A stretch of 12,554 nt of DNA from JADLBR01 sp020847615. GTDB taxonomy: Bacteria > Verrucomicrobiota > Verrucomicrobiia > JADLBR01. Location of the stretch: positions 1 through 12,554 of the forward strand of contig JAPKHT010000156.1 in the NCBI GenBank assembly GCA_026646655.1. Direction: 5' to 3'. The notes below the pieces were generated by a model. That model was given only the letters and a program-made list of their open reading frames with translations, searched no databases and was not told the DNA's origin. Of the stretch, positions 1 through 7,005 are shown piece after piece; within the stretch, counting starts at the first letter, position 1; every line of letters begins with the position of its first letter. The position numbers and the translations under genes were made by a program.

Positions 1-228
1 ATCGCGGCGTTCATCTCGGGCATGGGGCCGGGGCGGATCGAGGACCTCTTCGCGCAGGTGCTGCTGGTCTGCGCGGAGGAGGGGCTGCTCGGGGGGACGC
101 ACTTCAGCATCGACCGGGGCGAGGGCGACGGTGGCGCGCCTCGGAAGCACCGCAACCATGAATTCCAACCCATGAGCCAAAGAGCTGGCTCGGAGATTGT
201 TTTTCGACAGACTCGTTCGGTGTATTGA
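1..228 (+). pseudogene. Remnant of a DUF772-type transposase, both ends missing
   Basis: The frame is open from base 1 and so begins outside the window. Residues up to about base 114 (IAAFISGM, then IEDLFAQVLLVCAEEGLLG and FSID) look like the stretch of IS1182-like/DUF772 transposases in which the helical N-terminal part runs into the first catalytic-domain segment, normally ending in 'IDG'. From the codon after FSID the reading turns into arginine/glycine-rich sequence with no resemblance to the family and ends at a TGA at 226-228. A full transposase of this type is several hundred residues, so what is here is a short internal piece fused to unrelated DNA by deletion or recombination. The family call comes from recalled sequence patterns, not a search. 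It is non-functional as seen, and marks past transposon activity at this locus. Confidence 0.6.
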
Positions 229-234
229 AGAGCC

Positions 235-519
235 ATGGATACCATTGAGTACGGCGTAGCGTGGTACCTCGAGGAGGAGTGGCCAGCATGGAAGCAGTCC
301 GTCTCCGACCCAGAACTATTCGAGGAGGATTTTTCTGAGTGGAGGCGGAACGCGGTGCAGAAGATCAACGAACTGGAGAAGCAGGGACTATCCATTCGGA
401 GAGTGCCTATTCCGATCCAGCCCTTTCTGCGATGGTGCCATCAGCAGAATCGGCCTGCCGACGCCAATGCGCGCACTCAGTACGTCTGCGAGATCCAGAA
501 GGCGACCGATGAGAATTGA
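235..519 (+). CDS. Small conserved-looking hypothetical protein (94 aa)
   Basis: The protein is 94 residues, starts at ATG 235 and stops at TGA 517. It is acidic in its first half and shows the composition of a real soluble protein: an aromatic opening (YGVAWYLEEEW), a helical acidic-basic middle (FSEWRRNAVQKINELEKQG), a short strand (SIRRVPIPI), and a WCHQQNRPADANARTQY end. I recall similar small bacterial proteins with a 'FL.WC...G.P.D..AR..Y' ending, but no named function. There is no signal peptide or membrane segment. It sits just downstream of the transposase remnant and 126 bp upstream of the sulfatase block, so it is probably not part of that block. The frame stays open for 29 codons after its TGA (to TAG 607-609, ending in a lysine-rich tail), which could be an accident or a former longer C-terminus. 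Confidence 0.6.
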   Translation: MDTIEYGVAWYLEEEWPAWKQSVSDPELFEEDFSEWRRNAVQKINELEKQGLSIRRVPIPIQPFLRWCHQQNRPADANARTQYVCEIQKATDEN

Positions 520-645
520 CGCAAACTCGCCAAGAACGTGCGACCACTGTGGGGTGCAGGCTCTGAAGACGACGCGCTTCAGGCCAGCGACAAGAAGACG
601 AAGAAGTAGAATTCTCTGACCGAGCGCGCAGCGCGCAATCCAATT

Positions 646-2160
646 ATGAAAACCATCACCCGACCGCTCCTTTGTTTAACCCTCTGCATCTCCGCCTCGC
701 TGCACGATGCCCGTGCCGCTGAAGGCACCAAGCCGAACATCGTTTACATCCTCTGCGACGACCTCGGTTACGGGGACGTGCATTGTTTGAATCCTCAGCG
801 CGGCATAATCGCCACCCCGCAGATGGATCGCATGGCGGCGCAAGGAATGATTTTCACCGACGCGCATTCGAGTTCGTCTGTCTGCACGCCAACGCGCTAT
901 GGCATTCTGACAGGGCGTTACAACTGGCGCACGCGACTGCAATCCGGCGTCCTCGATGGCTATGTGGAGCCACTCATCGCAGCGGAGCGGCTAACCGTTC
1001 CTGGATTGCTCAAGCAAAACGGCTACCACAGTGCGATAATTGGAAAGTGGCACCTTGGCTTCACCATTGAGGGCGCGGACGAGAAAGCTGGTCGAAAGGC
1101 GCTGCGCGAGGCCAAGAAAGCAGGTGGCAAATCGCGATTCGAGGGCGCTCCTGTCGGCGCAGTCACGCACGACGGACCGGTGACGCGCGGCTTTGACGAA
1201 TTCTATGGCTTCCATCACGCGCGGATCATGAAGTCCGTCTTTGAGAACGATCATGTAGCGGAGATCATCCAGCCTGTGGACATCCTGCCGCGGATCACGC
1301 AGCGGGCGACGGAATACATTGCGGCCCGAGCCAAAGCGCGACAACCCATCTTTCTCTACCTGCCGCTAAACTCACCCCACACGCCGATCGTTCCGAGCAA
1401 GGAATGGCAGGGCAAAAGTGGGCTGGGTGATTATGGCGACTTTGTCATGGAGACGGATTGGGCCATCGGCGAAGTGATCGCCGCGATTGACAAGGCCGGC
1501 ATTGGCGGCAACACGCTCGTCATCCTCACGAGCGACAATGGCTGCTCCAAGGCGGCCGGTATTCCTCGGCTACAAGCCAAAGGCCACTACCCCAGCGCCG
1601 ACATGCGTGGCTCCAAGTCGGACATCTGGGATGGCGGCCACCGCATCCCGTTCATCGCGCGCTGGCCGGACCGAGTGAGAGCAGGCAGCCGCAGCGACCA
1701 GACCATCTGCCTTACCGATCTGATGGCGACCTGCGCGGACATTCTTGGTGCGAAGCTTCCCGACAACGCGGGTGAAGACAGCGTTAGCATCCTCCCTGCG
1801 CTGCTCGGCACTGACAAGGCGCCGCTGCGTGGGTCCGTGGTGCATCATTCCATCAACGGCTCCTTCGCCATCCGGCAGGGAAACTGGAAACTCGAACTCT
1901 GCGCGGACTCCGGCGGCTGGAGCGACCCCAAGCCGGGAAGCAAAGAGGCCAAAGGTCTGCCGGACACTCAGCTCTACGATCTCAGCGTCGATCTCGCTGA
2001 ATCCAGGAACGTCTGCGCCGAGCATCCCGATGTCGTGGCCCGGCTGACGACGGAGCTGGAGAAAATCATCGCCGATGGCCGCAGCACGCCGGGAGCGAAA
2101 CAGTCCAATGACGCGGCGATCCGGATTCGGAAACAAGGTTCCTCCGCCCTTGGGGATTAG
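646..2160 (+). CDS. Secreted arylsulfatase (type I formylglycine sulfatase)
   Basis: The protein is 504 residues in one Sulfatase (PF00884) fold. A Sec signal peptide covers about residues 1-24 (hydrophobic LLCLTLCISASL, cleavage near ARA/AE), placing the enzyme in the periplasm or outside the cell. The metal-binding aspartates lie in CDDLGYGD (D38, D39). The formylglycine signature C-x-P-x-R is CTPTR at 80-84, so Cys80 would be oxidised by a formylglycine-generating enzyme encoded elsewhere. Other family residues are GKWHLG (K134, H136), SPH (H245), TSDNG (D297, N298) and a late lysine/histidine region near 312-332. Family knowledge: these enzymes hydrolyse sulfate esters on sugars. The downstream sulfatase and fucosidase suggest a sulfated fucan-like substrate, but substrate cannot be read from the motifs. 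No clear Shine-Dalgarno sequence precedes the ATG. Length is normal for the family, and the gene is intact. Confidence 0.93.
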   Translation: MKTITRPLLCLTLCISASLHDARAAEGTKPNIVYILCDDLGYGDVHCLNPQRGIIATPQMDRMAAQGMIFTDAHSSSSVCTPTRYGILTGRYNWRTRLQSGVLDGYVEPLIAAERLTVPGLLKQNGYHSAIIGKWHLGFTIEGADEKAGRKALREAKKAGGKSRFEGAPVGAVTHDGPVTRGFDEFYGFHHARIMKSVFENDHVAEIIQPVDILPRITQRATEYIAARAKARQPIFLYLPLNSPHTPIVPSKEWQGKSGLGDYGDFVMETDWAIGEVIAAIDKAGIGGNTLVILTSDNGCSKAAGIPRLQAKGHYPSADMRGSKSDIWDGGHRIPFIARWPDRVRAGSRSDQTICLTDLMATCADILGAKLPDNAGEDSVSILPALLGTDKAPLRGSVVHHSINGSFAIRQGNWKLELCADSGGWSDPKPGSKEAKGLPDTQLYDLSVDLAESRNVCAEHPDVVARLTTELEKIIADGRSTPGAKQSNDAAIRIRKQGSSALGD

Positions 2161-2214
2161 CCGCATGCGGCCCGACCCCACCACGCGCCCGCTTCTGACA
2201 CCCATCTTCATCAT

Positions 2215-3567
2215 ATGACACGACACACATTCTTCGCATTCGCCGCCACACTGCCGGCCCTGACATCCGCACTTCATGCCGCCGACAAGCCCGTCACGGC
2301 GTCCAAACCAAACATCTGTTTTCTTCTGGCCGATGATCTGCGGCCGGACTGCCTCGGAGCGCTGGGACATCCCATCGTCAAGACGCCGAACATCGACAAG
2401 CTGGTTGGGAACGGGTTTGTCTTCCGGCAAGCCTACACCCTGGGTTCCGATGCTTCTGCGGTTTGTCTTCCGAGCCGTCAGATGATCTTAAAGGGCGTGA
2501 GCTATTTCCGACCCAAGTTCAGAACCAACCCGGGGCCGCCGACGCTGGCCGAAACCTTCCGGGCAGCGGACTACGTCTCCATGCGAAGCGGCAAGCCCAA
2601 GAATGGAGACGACCTCGTGTTCGACGAGAACCTCGATGGAGAGCATGCCGACGGAAACGCGGACAACCTGATCCAGTTCGTCAAAAGGAATGCCGGCAAG
2701 CAACCGCTCTTCCTCTACATGGCCGGTCATGAGCCGCACGACCCACAGTATGCGACCGCGGAGTTCTACCAGATGTACCAGCCCGCCGACATGTCCGTGC
2801 CGGTTAACTTTCTGCCGTATCATCCGTTCAACAACGGCGCGATGACGGAGCCTGACGAATGAAGGACCTTGCCGTGGCCGCGCACCAAGGAAGACCTTCA
2901 AGGCAAGCTGGCACGATATTATGCCTCGACCTCGTATTGGGACGCGCAAATCGGACGGCTCGTCGAGGCTTTGAAACAAGCCGGGCAGTTTGACAACACG
3001 ATCTTCGTTGTCGCCGGTGACAACGGTCTTTCCCTTGGCGAACACGGCTTGCTCGGCAAACAAAACCTCTACGAGCGTGGCGGCATGCACGTCCCCTTAA
3101 TCTTCGCCGGTCCCGGCATCCCGAAAGGCGAGACCAAGGCGTTCGCGTATCTGATGGATGTCTATCCGACGCTCTGCGAGCTCGCCGGCACAGGCATTCC
3201 AGATAAGCTCGACGCGAAAAGCCTTGCGCCTGTCATCACCGGCAAATCCGCGAAGGTGCGCGACTACATGTTCAACAGTTACAAGGAAACTCAGCGCTCG
3301 ATTCGCGACGACCGGTGGAAGCTGATCCGGTATCCGCTTGTCAACAAGACGCAACTCTTCGACCTGCAATCCGACCCGCACGAGATGACCGACCTCGCCG
3401 ACAAGCCCGAGCACGCTGATCGCATCAAAGAACTGCTGGCCGTGTTGCAGAGTCACCAGATACAGCTTGGCGACAAAACTCCACTGGAAGTGGCGAATCC
3501 CGCCGATCCCGCGTGGTCACCGGACATGGTGATCGCAAAACCAATTAGGAGAAAGCCAAAGAAGTAA
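2215..3567 (+). pseudogene. Iduronate-2-sulfatase-like sulfatase interrupted by in-frame TGA
   Basis: A single 451-codon frame runs from ATG 2215 to TAA 3567 but contains one TGA at 2860-2862 (codon 216). Both sides belong to one type I sulfatase of the iduronate-2-sulfatase-like branch. The first part holds the signal peptide (about 1-22, cleavage near LHA/AD), metal aspartates in ADDLRPD (D40, D41) and the formylglycine site CLPSR (84-88). The second part holds AGDNG (D269, N270), GEHGLLGKQ and the usual VPLIFAGPG segment, ending in a lysine-rich tail. The family joins 'DE' to 'LPWPRT' directly at the break, so the reading frame is otherwise undamaged. Possible readings are a recent nonsense mutation, a sequencing or assembly error, or a split gene restarting at TTG 2869, where GAAGGA lies close upstream. 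Neither half alone has both the catalytic cysteine and the second metal ligand pair. Enzymes of this branch remove sulfate from sugar units. Confidence 0.85.
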
Positions 3568-3582
3568 CACAGGTTCCCCGAT

Positions 3583-3587
3583 AGGAG
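3583..3587 (+). promoter_or_regulatory. Shine-Dalgarno site of the fucosidase gene
   Basis: AGGAG lies six bases before the ATG at 3594. It is the clearest ribosome binding site in the first block and decides the start. The gap to the preceding sulfatase stop is only 26 bases, which supports co-transcription. Confidence 0.7.
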
Positions 3588-3593
3588 ATAACC

Positions 3594-5342
3594 ATGAATG
3601 GACGAATTCTCGTCGCGCGACGATCCGGTGAGCGTGTGCGCGTTCTAGGTATAGTGGTGGCCGCCGGTTGTCTGTTGGCGGCGAGCGCCGGTCCGGTTCG
3701 CGCCGCGGAGCCATGGCGCCAGCCCGACCCTGCCGCCCTGGAGCGTTGGCAAGACATGCGCTTCGGCCTGTTCATCCACTGGGGGCCGGTGAGCTTGACC
3801 GGCGAGCGGATCAGTTGGTCGCGCGGTTCGCCAACGCCGATCGAGGTGTACGACAACCTCTACAAGAAATTCTCGGCCCCCCGGTTCGACCCCGACGCTT
3901 GGGCGGCGACCGCCGAGGCGGCCGGCATGAAATACGTCGTGCTCACCACCAAGCACCACGACGGCTTCTGCCTCTGGGACACCAAGCAAACCGACTACAA
4001 CGTGATGCACTCGCCGATGAAACGCGACGTGGTGAAGGAACTGGCCGATGCCTGCCGGCGACATGGACTGGCCTTCGGCACCTACTACTCGGTCTGTGAC
4101 TGGCACAATCCCGACTTCCCCCGCACCGGCCTCGGTGACTCGGGACGGCGCGAGAAGTCGGACATCGAGGCTTACCGCCGTTTTTTGCGGGCGCAAGTGA
4201 CCGAACTGGTGAAGAACTGCGGACCGTTGCTGGTCATGTGGTTCGACGTTCCATGGGAGTTTGATGCCGAGCAGGGATGGGAGAACGTGCGCCTGTGCCG
4301 CACCCTCCAGCCGGACATCCTCGTCAATGACCGCGCCGGTGGGCACAAGGGCGATCATGTGGGCGATTTCGCCACGCCCGAGCGGCGCATCGGCGACTTC
4401 AACATGGAACGCCCCTGGGAGACTTGCATGACGCTGTGCCGGAGCTGGTCGTGGAAGCCCAACGACCAACTGCGGCCGCTGGCCGAATGCGTGCAGTCGC
4501 TGGTGCGCACCGCCGGCGGTGACGGCAACCTGCTGTTGAACGTGGGGCCCATGCCCGACGGGCGAATCGAGCCGCGGCAGGCCGACCGCCTCCGCGAGAT
4601 GGGCGCGTGGCTGGCAGAGTACGGCCAGAGCATCTACGGCACGCGCGGCGGTCCGTACAAGTCGGCCAAGCACGTGGTCTCCACGCGCGGCAAAGAAACG
4701 GTCTATGTGCACATTCTCGCCTGGCCGCAAGAAGTGCTCCACCTGCCCGCGCTGCCTGCCAAGGTCGTCGATAGCGTTCTGCTGACCGGCGGCAAAGCGA
4801 GCATCGAGCGAACCGCCGCGGGCATGGCGATTCGCGTGCCCGCATCTGACCGCCAGGAGATCGACACGATCCTGGCCCTGACGCTCGACCGACCGGCCTT
4901 GGAAATCGCGCCGATCCCCGTGGCCAGCTTGGGGTTGCCGGTGACCGAAGGCAAGCAGGCCACGGCCTCTAACGCGCGAGACGTGCTGGGCAATGTGAGG
5001 CGATACGCGGCGGACAAGGCCATCGACGGCGACAAGGACACGCGCTGGGCGACCGATGGACACACCAAGCAATGCTGGCTTGAGGTGGATCTGGGCAAGG
5101 CCGAAACATTCGACCGCGTGGTCATCCAACAGTTCGCGCCGTCGCCGCTGAGTTTCAATCTCCAAGCCAAGGAAGGCGAGGCGTGGAAGACCGTCTACAG
5201 TGGGGAGACGACGGGGGCCGAGTTCGAAGGGCGCTTTACGCCGGTCATCGCGCGGCGCGTGCGGCTGAACATCCTCGAAGCCACCAGCGCCCCTTCGATC
5301 AGCGAATTCCAGTTATTCGCCCCGGCCAAGCGCGTCTATTGA
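3594..5342 (+). CDS. GH29 alpha-L-fucosidase with C-terminal F5/8 type C domain
   Basis: The protein has 582 residues. A signal peptide covers about residues 1-37 (an arginine-rich start, then a hydrophobic run and VRA/AE), so it is exported. Residues 40 to about 345 form the GH29 barrel (Alpha_L_fucos, PF01120): FGLFIHWG (57-64), LTTKHHDGF (117-125), YYSVCDWH (164-171) and LLVMWFD (212-218), where Asp218 matches the family's catalytic nucleophile. The conserved WETC (275-278) and LLLNVGPMPDG (313-323) follow. About 345-450 is a beta-sandwich linker. Residues 452-577 form an F5/8 type C (discoidin-like, PF00754) carbohydrate-binding domain with AADKAIDGDKDTRWAT, WLEVDLG and the closing SEFQLF. 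It removes terminal alpha-linked L-fucose by a retaining mechanism. Following two sulfatases, it points to fucoidan-like or other sulfated fucose-containing glycans. Start and reading frame are secure; the exact linkage is unknown. Confidence 0.95.
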   Translation: MNGRILVARRSGERVRVLGIVVAAGCLLAASAGPVRAAEPWRQPDPAALERWQDMRFGLFIHWGPVSLTGERISWSRGSPTPIEVYDNLYKKFSAPRFDPDAWAATAEAAGMKYVVLTTKHHDGFCLWDTKQTDYNVMHSPMKRDVVKELADACRRHGLAFGTYYSVCDWHNPDFPRTGLGDSGRREKSDIEAYRRFLRAQVTELVKNCGPLLVMWFDVPWEFDAEQGWENVRLCRTLQPDILVNDRAGGHKGDHVGDFATPERRIGDFNMERPWETCMTLCRSWSWKPNDQLRPLAECVQSLVRTAGGDGNLLLNVGPMPDGRIEPRQADRLREMGAWLAEYGQSIYGTRGGPYKSAKHVVSTRGKETVYVHILAWPQEVLHLPALPAKVVDSVLLTGGKASIERTAAGMAIRVPASDRQEIDTILALTLDRPALEIAPIPVASLGLPVTEGKQATASNARDVLGNVRRYAADKAIDGDKDTRWATDGHTKQCWLEVDLGKAETFDRVVIQQFAPSPLSFNLQAKEGEAWKTVYSGETTGAEFEGRFTPVIARRVRLNILEATSAPSISEFQLFAPAKRVY

Positions 5343-5359
5343 ATATTGACGAACAGAGC

Positions 5360-5427
5360 CGCTAACGCCTTCGGGCCCCCCTTAAACTTGTCCGCCGCAA
5401 AGAAATTTGGGGGAGTCGCTCGCGGCC
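5360..5427 (+). other. Possible degenerate attC site at the left edge of the cassette array
   Basis: CGCTAAC at 5360-5366 resembles the left R'' box, and TCGCTCGCGG near 5417-5426 resembles the right L' box and spacer of the downstream sites. The two sides pair imperfectly (CCGCTAACG with CGCTCGCGG, and C-runs with G-runs). The GTTRRRY right core is absent. This may be a decayed site or chance pairing. Confidence 0.25.
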
Positions 5428-5491
5428 TACCCAAACCCCAATTGTTTTCCTGCACTTTATCGAGCTGGGTGTTCTATGTGTGCTTTACCGC

Positions 5492-5875
5492 ATGCTTCGA
5501 CAGAAGGCTGTCGGGCGCATTCTCTGGACGATTGGGTTTGCGTCGGCCGCTCTTTGCGCGATTGGACTTTTATTACTGTACGCGTTTCTCATTCTTACCC
5601 CAGCAGGGTTCATTCATCCTCTGGCATTTGCGGGAGGCTTTGCGATTGCACTCATCGCCTATGGAAGTGTCACTGCCTTGTATTTCTCCACTCGCCCGAC
5701 CACGCCACAGGCAACACCAGAAACATGGCTGGTTTCCACTCTGGGGGTTATTGCCGGTGCCGTTTGCGGCGATTCCCATACGGACTCATTTATTCGATCA
5801 CAGCGGACGCGATTTTTATCTCCGCGGTCTGTTCACCTCCATCGACATCCCGACCGTTGGAAGGATCGACTTTGA
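5492..5875 (+). CDS. Putative small membrane protein, first visible cassette gene
   Basis: The protein is about 127 residues from ATG 5492 (a GTG at 5480 is an alternative), ending at TGA 5873-5875 directly against the attC site that starts at 5876. It has two clear hydrophobic segments, at about residues 12-37 (ILWTIGFASAALCAIGLLLL and onward) and 44-66 (PLAFAGGFAIALIAYGSV and onward), and a weaker third at about 80-93 (WLVSTLGVIAGAVCG). After that the sequence becomes basic and non-hydrophobic, while the two other forward frames look more protein-like there (for example RDFYLRGLFTSIDIP), so a single-base shift near 5770-5790 is possible. No family is recognised. Short membrane proteins of unknown function are common in integron cassettes. 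The stop placed at the attC edge is also how the other cassette genes end. No good ribosome binding site is visible. Confidence 0.45.
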   Translation: MLRQKAVGRILWTIGFASAALCAIGLLLLYAFLILTPAGFIHPLAFAGGFAIALIAYGSVTALYFSTRPTTPQATPETWLVSTLGVIAGAVCGDSHTDSFIRSQRTRFLSPRSVHLHRHPDRWKDRL

Positions 5876-5945
5876 TCGGGTCGAACCACCGTGTCGACCT
5901 AACCGCTCCCAAAGTCGCGTTCGCTCACCACGTGCGTTAGCCCGA
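5876..5945 (+). other. attC site A, after the membrane-protein gene
   Basis: The outer arms TCGGG (5876-5880) and CCCGA (5941-5945) pair. The next boxes are GTCGAAC on the left and GTTAGCC (5936-5942) on the right. The inner L' box TTCGCTCAC (5920-5928) pairs partly with TCGACCTAAC on the left (5894-5903). The right core differs from GTTRRRY at one position. At 70 bp it is the size of a classical short attC. The predicted exchange point is G/TT at 5936/5937. Confidence 0.6.
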
Positions 5946-5968
5946 TAATGACTCGGCAGACCCGCGGA

Positions 5969-5996
5969 TTGACCTCGCGCGGCGGCATCGTAAGGT
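5969..5996 (+). promoter_or_regulatory. Putative sigma70-type promoter of the hicB-hicA cassette
   Basis: TTGACC (5969-5974) and TAAGGT (5991-5996) are separated by 16 bases. Transcription would begin about seven bases after the second box, at or next to the hicB ATG (6003), giving a leaderless or nearly leaderless message. The geometry relative to the ATG is identical to the promoter before the yefM gene in this array. The -10 box is weak. Confidence 0.4.
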
Positions 5997-6002
5997 TGGA
6001 TT

Positions 6003-6191
6003 ATGACTCAGGAGTTCACGTATTGGGAAGAGGGGGATCAGTTCATCGGATACCTCAACGAGTTTCCAGATTACTGGACGCAAGGCTCTGATTTCGAGGA
6101 CCTTAAGGATCACTTGAGGGATCTTTATCAGGAGTTGACGGGGGGAGAGATCCCGGCCGTTCGGCGTCACGGCCAGCTCGAGGTGGCATGA
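6003..6191 (+). CDS. hicB: HicB-like antitoxin (short form)
   Basis: This 62-residue protein, with features FTYWEEGDQFIGYLNEFPDY and WTQGSDFEDLKDHLRDLYQE, matches the HicB-like antitoxin core (a partial RNase H-like fold), in which a beta strand pair precedes the 'GYL..(F/Y)PDY.TQG...EEL...L.DL' signature. It ends in GEIPAVRRHGQLEVA with no added ribbon-helix-helix or helix-turn-helix domain, as in other very short HicB proteins. Its role is to bind and neutralise the HicA mRNA interferase. The toxin gene follows with a 4-base ATGA overlap (6188-6191), so translation is coupled. Antitoxin comes first here, opposite to the classical E. coli hicA-hicB order. It lies inside a cassette between attC sites A and B. 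No Shine-Dalgarno sequence is evident, consistent with a leaderless start. Confidence 0.88.
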   Translation: MTQEFTYWEEGDQFIGYLNEFPDYWTQGSDFEDLKDHLRDLYQELTGGEIPAVRRHGQLEVA

Positions 6192-6379
6192 AACGGCGGG
6201 ATTTGATCGCCCGCCTGCATGAGATGGGATGCGAGATGATTCGACACGGCGGGAAACATGACTTCTATCGGCAGCCCGCGACCGGGCTGCTTCAACCTGT
6301 CCCGAGGCACAATGAGATCAATGAGATCCTTGCCCGAAAGATCATTCGGTACTTGGACTCGAAATCGAAGATGGGCTAA
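6188..6379 (+). CDS. hicA: HicA-type mRNA interferase toxin
   Basis: This 63-residue protein is the normal length for HicA (PF07927, double-stranded-RNA-binding-like fold). MKRRDLIARLHEMGCEMIRHGGKHDFY contains the family's N-terminal helix and the GG-x-H active site (Gly21, Gly22, His24), followed by PRHNEINEILARKIIRYL, the conserved PRH.EI...LA..I segment. The toxin cleaves mRNA and stops growth when HicB is lost. In a cassette the pair would act as an addiction module that discourages deletion of the array. The ATG overlaps the hicB stop, and the TAA stop (6377-6379) lies inside the left core GGCTAAC of the attC site, as expected of a compact cassette. All recognised residues are present, so it is probably active. 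Confidence 0.9.
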   Translation: MKRRDLIARLHEMGCEMIRHGGKHDFYRQPATGLLQPVPRHNEINEILARKIIRYLDSKSKMG

Positions 6380-6462
6380 CCAGGCAGTCGAACCGCCGCG
6401 CCCCGGGTGTTCGATGAGGGCAACAGTCATGGGGCGGCGGTCGGTCACTGCCGACGTTAGGC
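6374..6462 (+). other. attC site B, after hicA
   Basis: The left core GGCTAAC (6374-6380) pairs with the right core GTTAGGC (6456-6462), which fits GTTRRRY exactly. Inside, GGCAGT (6383-6388) and CGAACCGCCGCGCCCC on the left pair with GGGGCGGCGGTCGGTCACTGCC on the right (6431-6452) with a few bulges. The inner loop contains GGTGTTCGATGAGGGC. Length is 89 bp. It is the cleanest site in the array together with site C. Confidence 0.75.
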
Positions 6463-6472
6463 TAGTGAAGGC

Positions 6473-6709
6473 ATGAAGACCACCGGCTATTTTCGCTACA
6501 CGCGGACCCGTCCAGACAGGGCATGGATCAAGGACGAATGGATTCTTGCCGCGTTAGCGTCACCGGTCGCCACCGAGATTCAGTCAGACGGCAGAGTCCG
6601 TCGGTGGACATGGGTCCCAGAAGCTGGTAGATTCTTGCGAGTGATCACGTTGGCGGATGACGAGACGGTTCACAACGCGTTTTTCGACAGGGACTTCCGA
6701 CCGAGGTGA
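6473..6709 (+). CDS. Uncharacterised 78-aa protein paired with DUF2283; possible toxin
   Basis: This small, basic, soluble protein has GYFRYTRTRPDRAWI, a helix around DEWILAALASP, then beta-rich RVRRWTWVPEAG, FLRVITLADD and ETVHNAFFDRDF. I recall relatives of similar length with 'R.dRa.I..eWI..v...P...e.Q.DGRiR.W..i.E..kyLRVv...g.tvhNaFFDR.f', usually next to a DUF2283 gene, but no experimentally proven function. The alternating strand pattern and charged C-terminus (R-x-R end, HN and FDR) are compatible with a small RNase-like or DUF4258-like toxin; that is inference. The next gene starts three bases after its stop, and both sit between attC sites B and C, so the pair moves as one cassette. 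The ATG is preceded by a very close GAAGG. No promoter is convincing. Confidence 0.8.
   Translation: MKTTGYFRYTRTRPDRAWIKDEWILAALASPVATEIQSDGRVRRWTWVPEAGRFLRVITLADDETVHNAFFDRDFRPR
6703..6709 (+). promoter_or_regulatory. Ribosome binding site overlapping the upstream stop
   Basis: GAGGTGA includes the TGA stop of the 78-aa gene (6707-6709) and forms an AGGTG Shine-Dalgarno-like sequence four to eight bases before the DUF2283 ATG (6713). This indicates translational coupling within the cassette. Confidence 0.55.
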
Positions 6710-6712
6710 AAT

Positions 6713-6913
6713 ATGACAGTAAAGTACTTTAGGGATACCGACACGGCGCTTTTGCAGTTCAGCGACCGTCACGTGGCGGAGACGCGTGAGGTGAGCGAGA
6801 ACGTGCTCGTTGACTTGGACGACGACGGAAATCTGGTGAGCATGACGGTCGAACACGCATCGGAGCGGGCACGACTCCCGGAGGTCGCCGTCGAAGAGAT
6901 AAACACCGCCTAA
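6713..6913 (+). CDS. DUF2283 family protein, likely antitoxin-like partner
   Basis: This 66-residue protein is a full-length DUF2283 domain (PF10049). MTVKYFRDTDTALLQFSD is followed by ETREVSENVLVDLDDDGNLV and MTVEHASERARLPE, the standard 'kYy.dtDtL.i.f...v.eT.ei.e.v.vDlD.dGn.vgieIehAS' pattern. The family has no settled biochemical role. It is small, acidic and very often adjacent to small basic genes, which makes an antitoxin-like role reasonable. Here the neighbour is the 78-aa protein three bases upstream with a coupled ribosome binding site. The TAA stop (6911-6913) falls within the GCCTAAC left core of attC site C, so the gene ends exactly at the cassette's recombination site. It is intact. 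Family assignment is strong; function is inferred from context only. Confidence 0.88.
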   Translation: MTVKYFRDTDTALLQFSDRHVAETREVSENVLVDLDDDGNLVSMTVEHASERARLPEVAVEEINTA

Positions 6914-7000
6914 CCAGATGGTGGACCGAACCGCCGCGCCACGGGTGTTCGGTGAGGGCGGCAGTCCTCGGGCGGCGTTCGGTCACCACCGGCGTTGGGT
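6908..7000 (+). other. attC site C, after DUF2283 gene
   Basis: GCCTAAC (6908-6914) fits RYYYAAC exactly and GTTGGGT (6994-7000) fits GTTRRRY exactly. GGTGGACCGAACCGCCGC on the left (6920-6937) pairs with GGCGGCGTTCGGTCACCACC on the right (6971-6990), giving a long bulged stem. Length is 93 bp. Its inner part (CGCGCCACGG, then CGGCAGTCCTCGGGCGGCG) recurs in site E nearly unchanged. Confidence 0.78.
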
Positions 7001-7005
7001 GACAC

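Noticed and set aside
3645..5165. 506-residue minus-strand open frame over the fucosidase
   Set aside because: Antisense to GH29 and F5/8 domains. Composition is biased and there is no recognisable motif.
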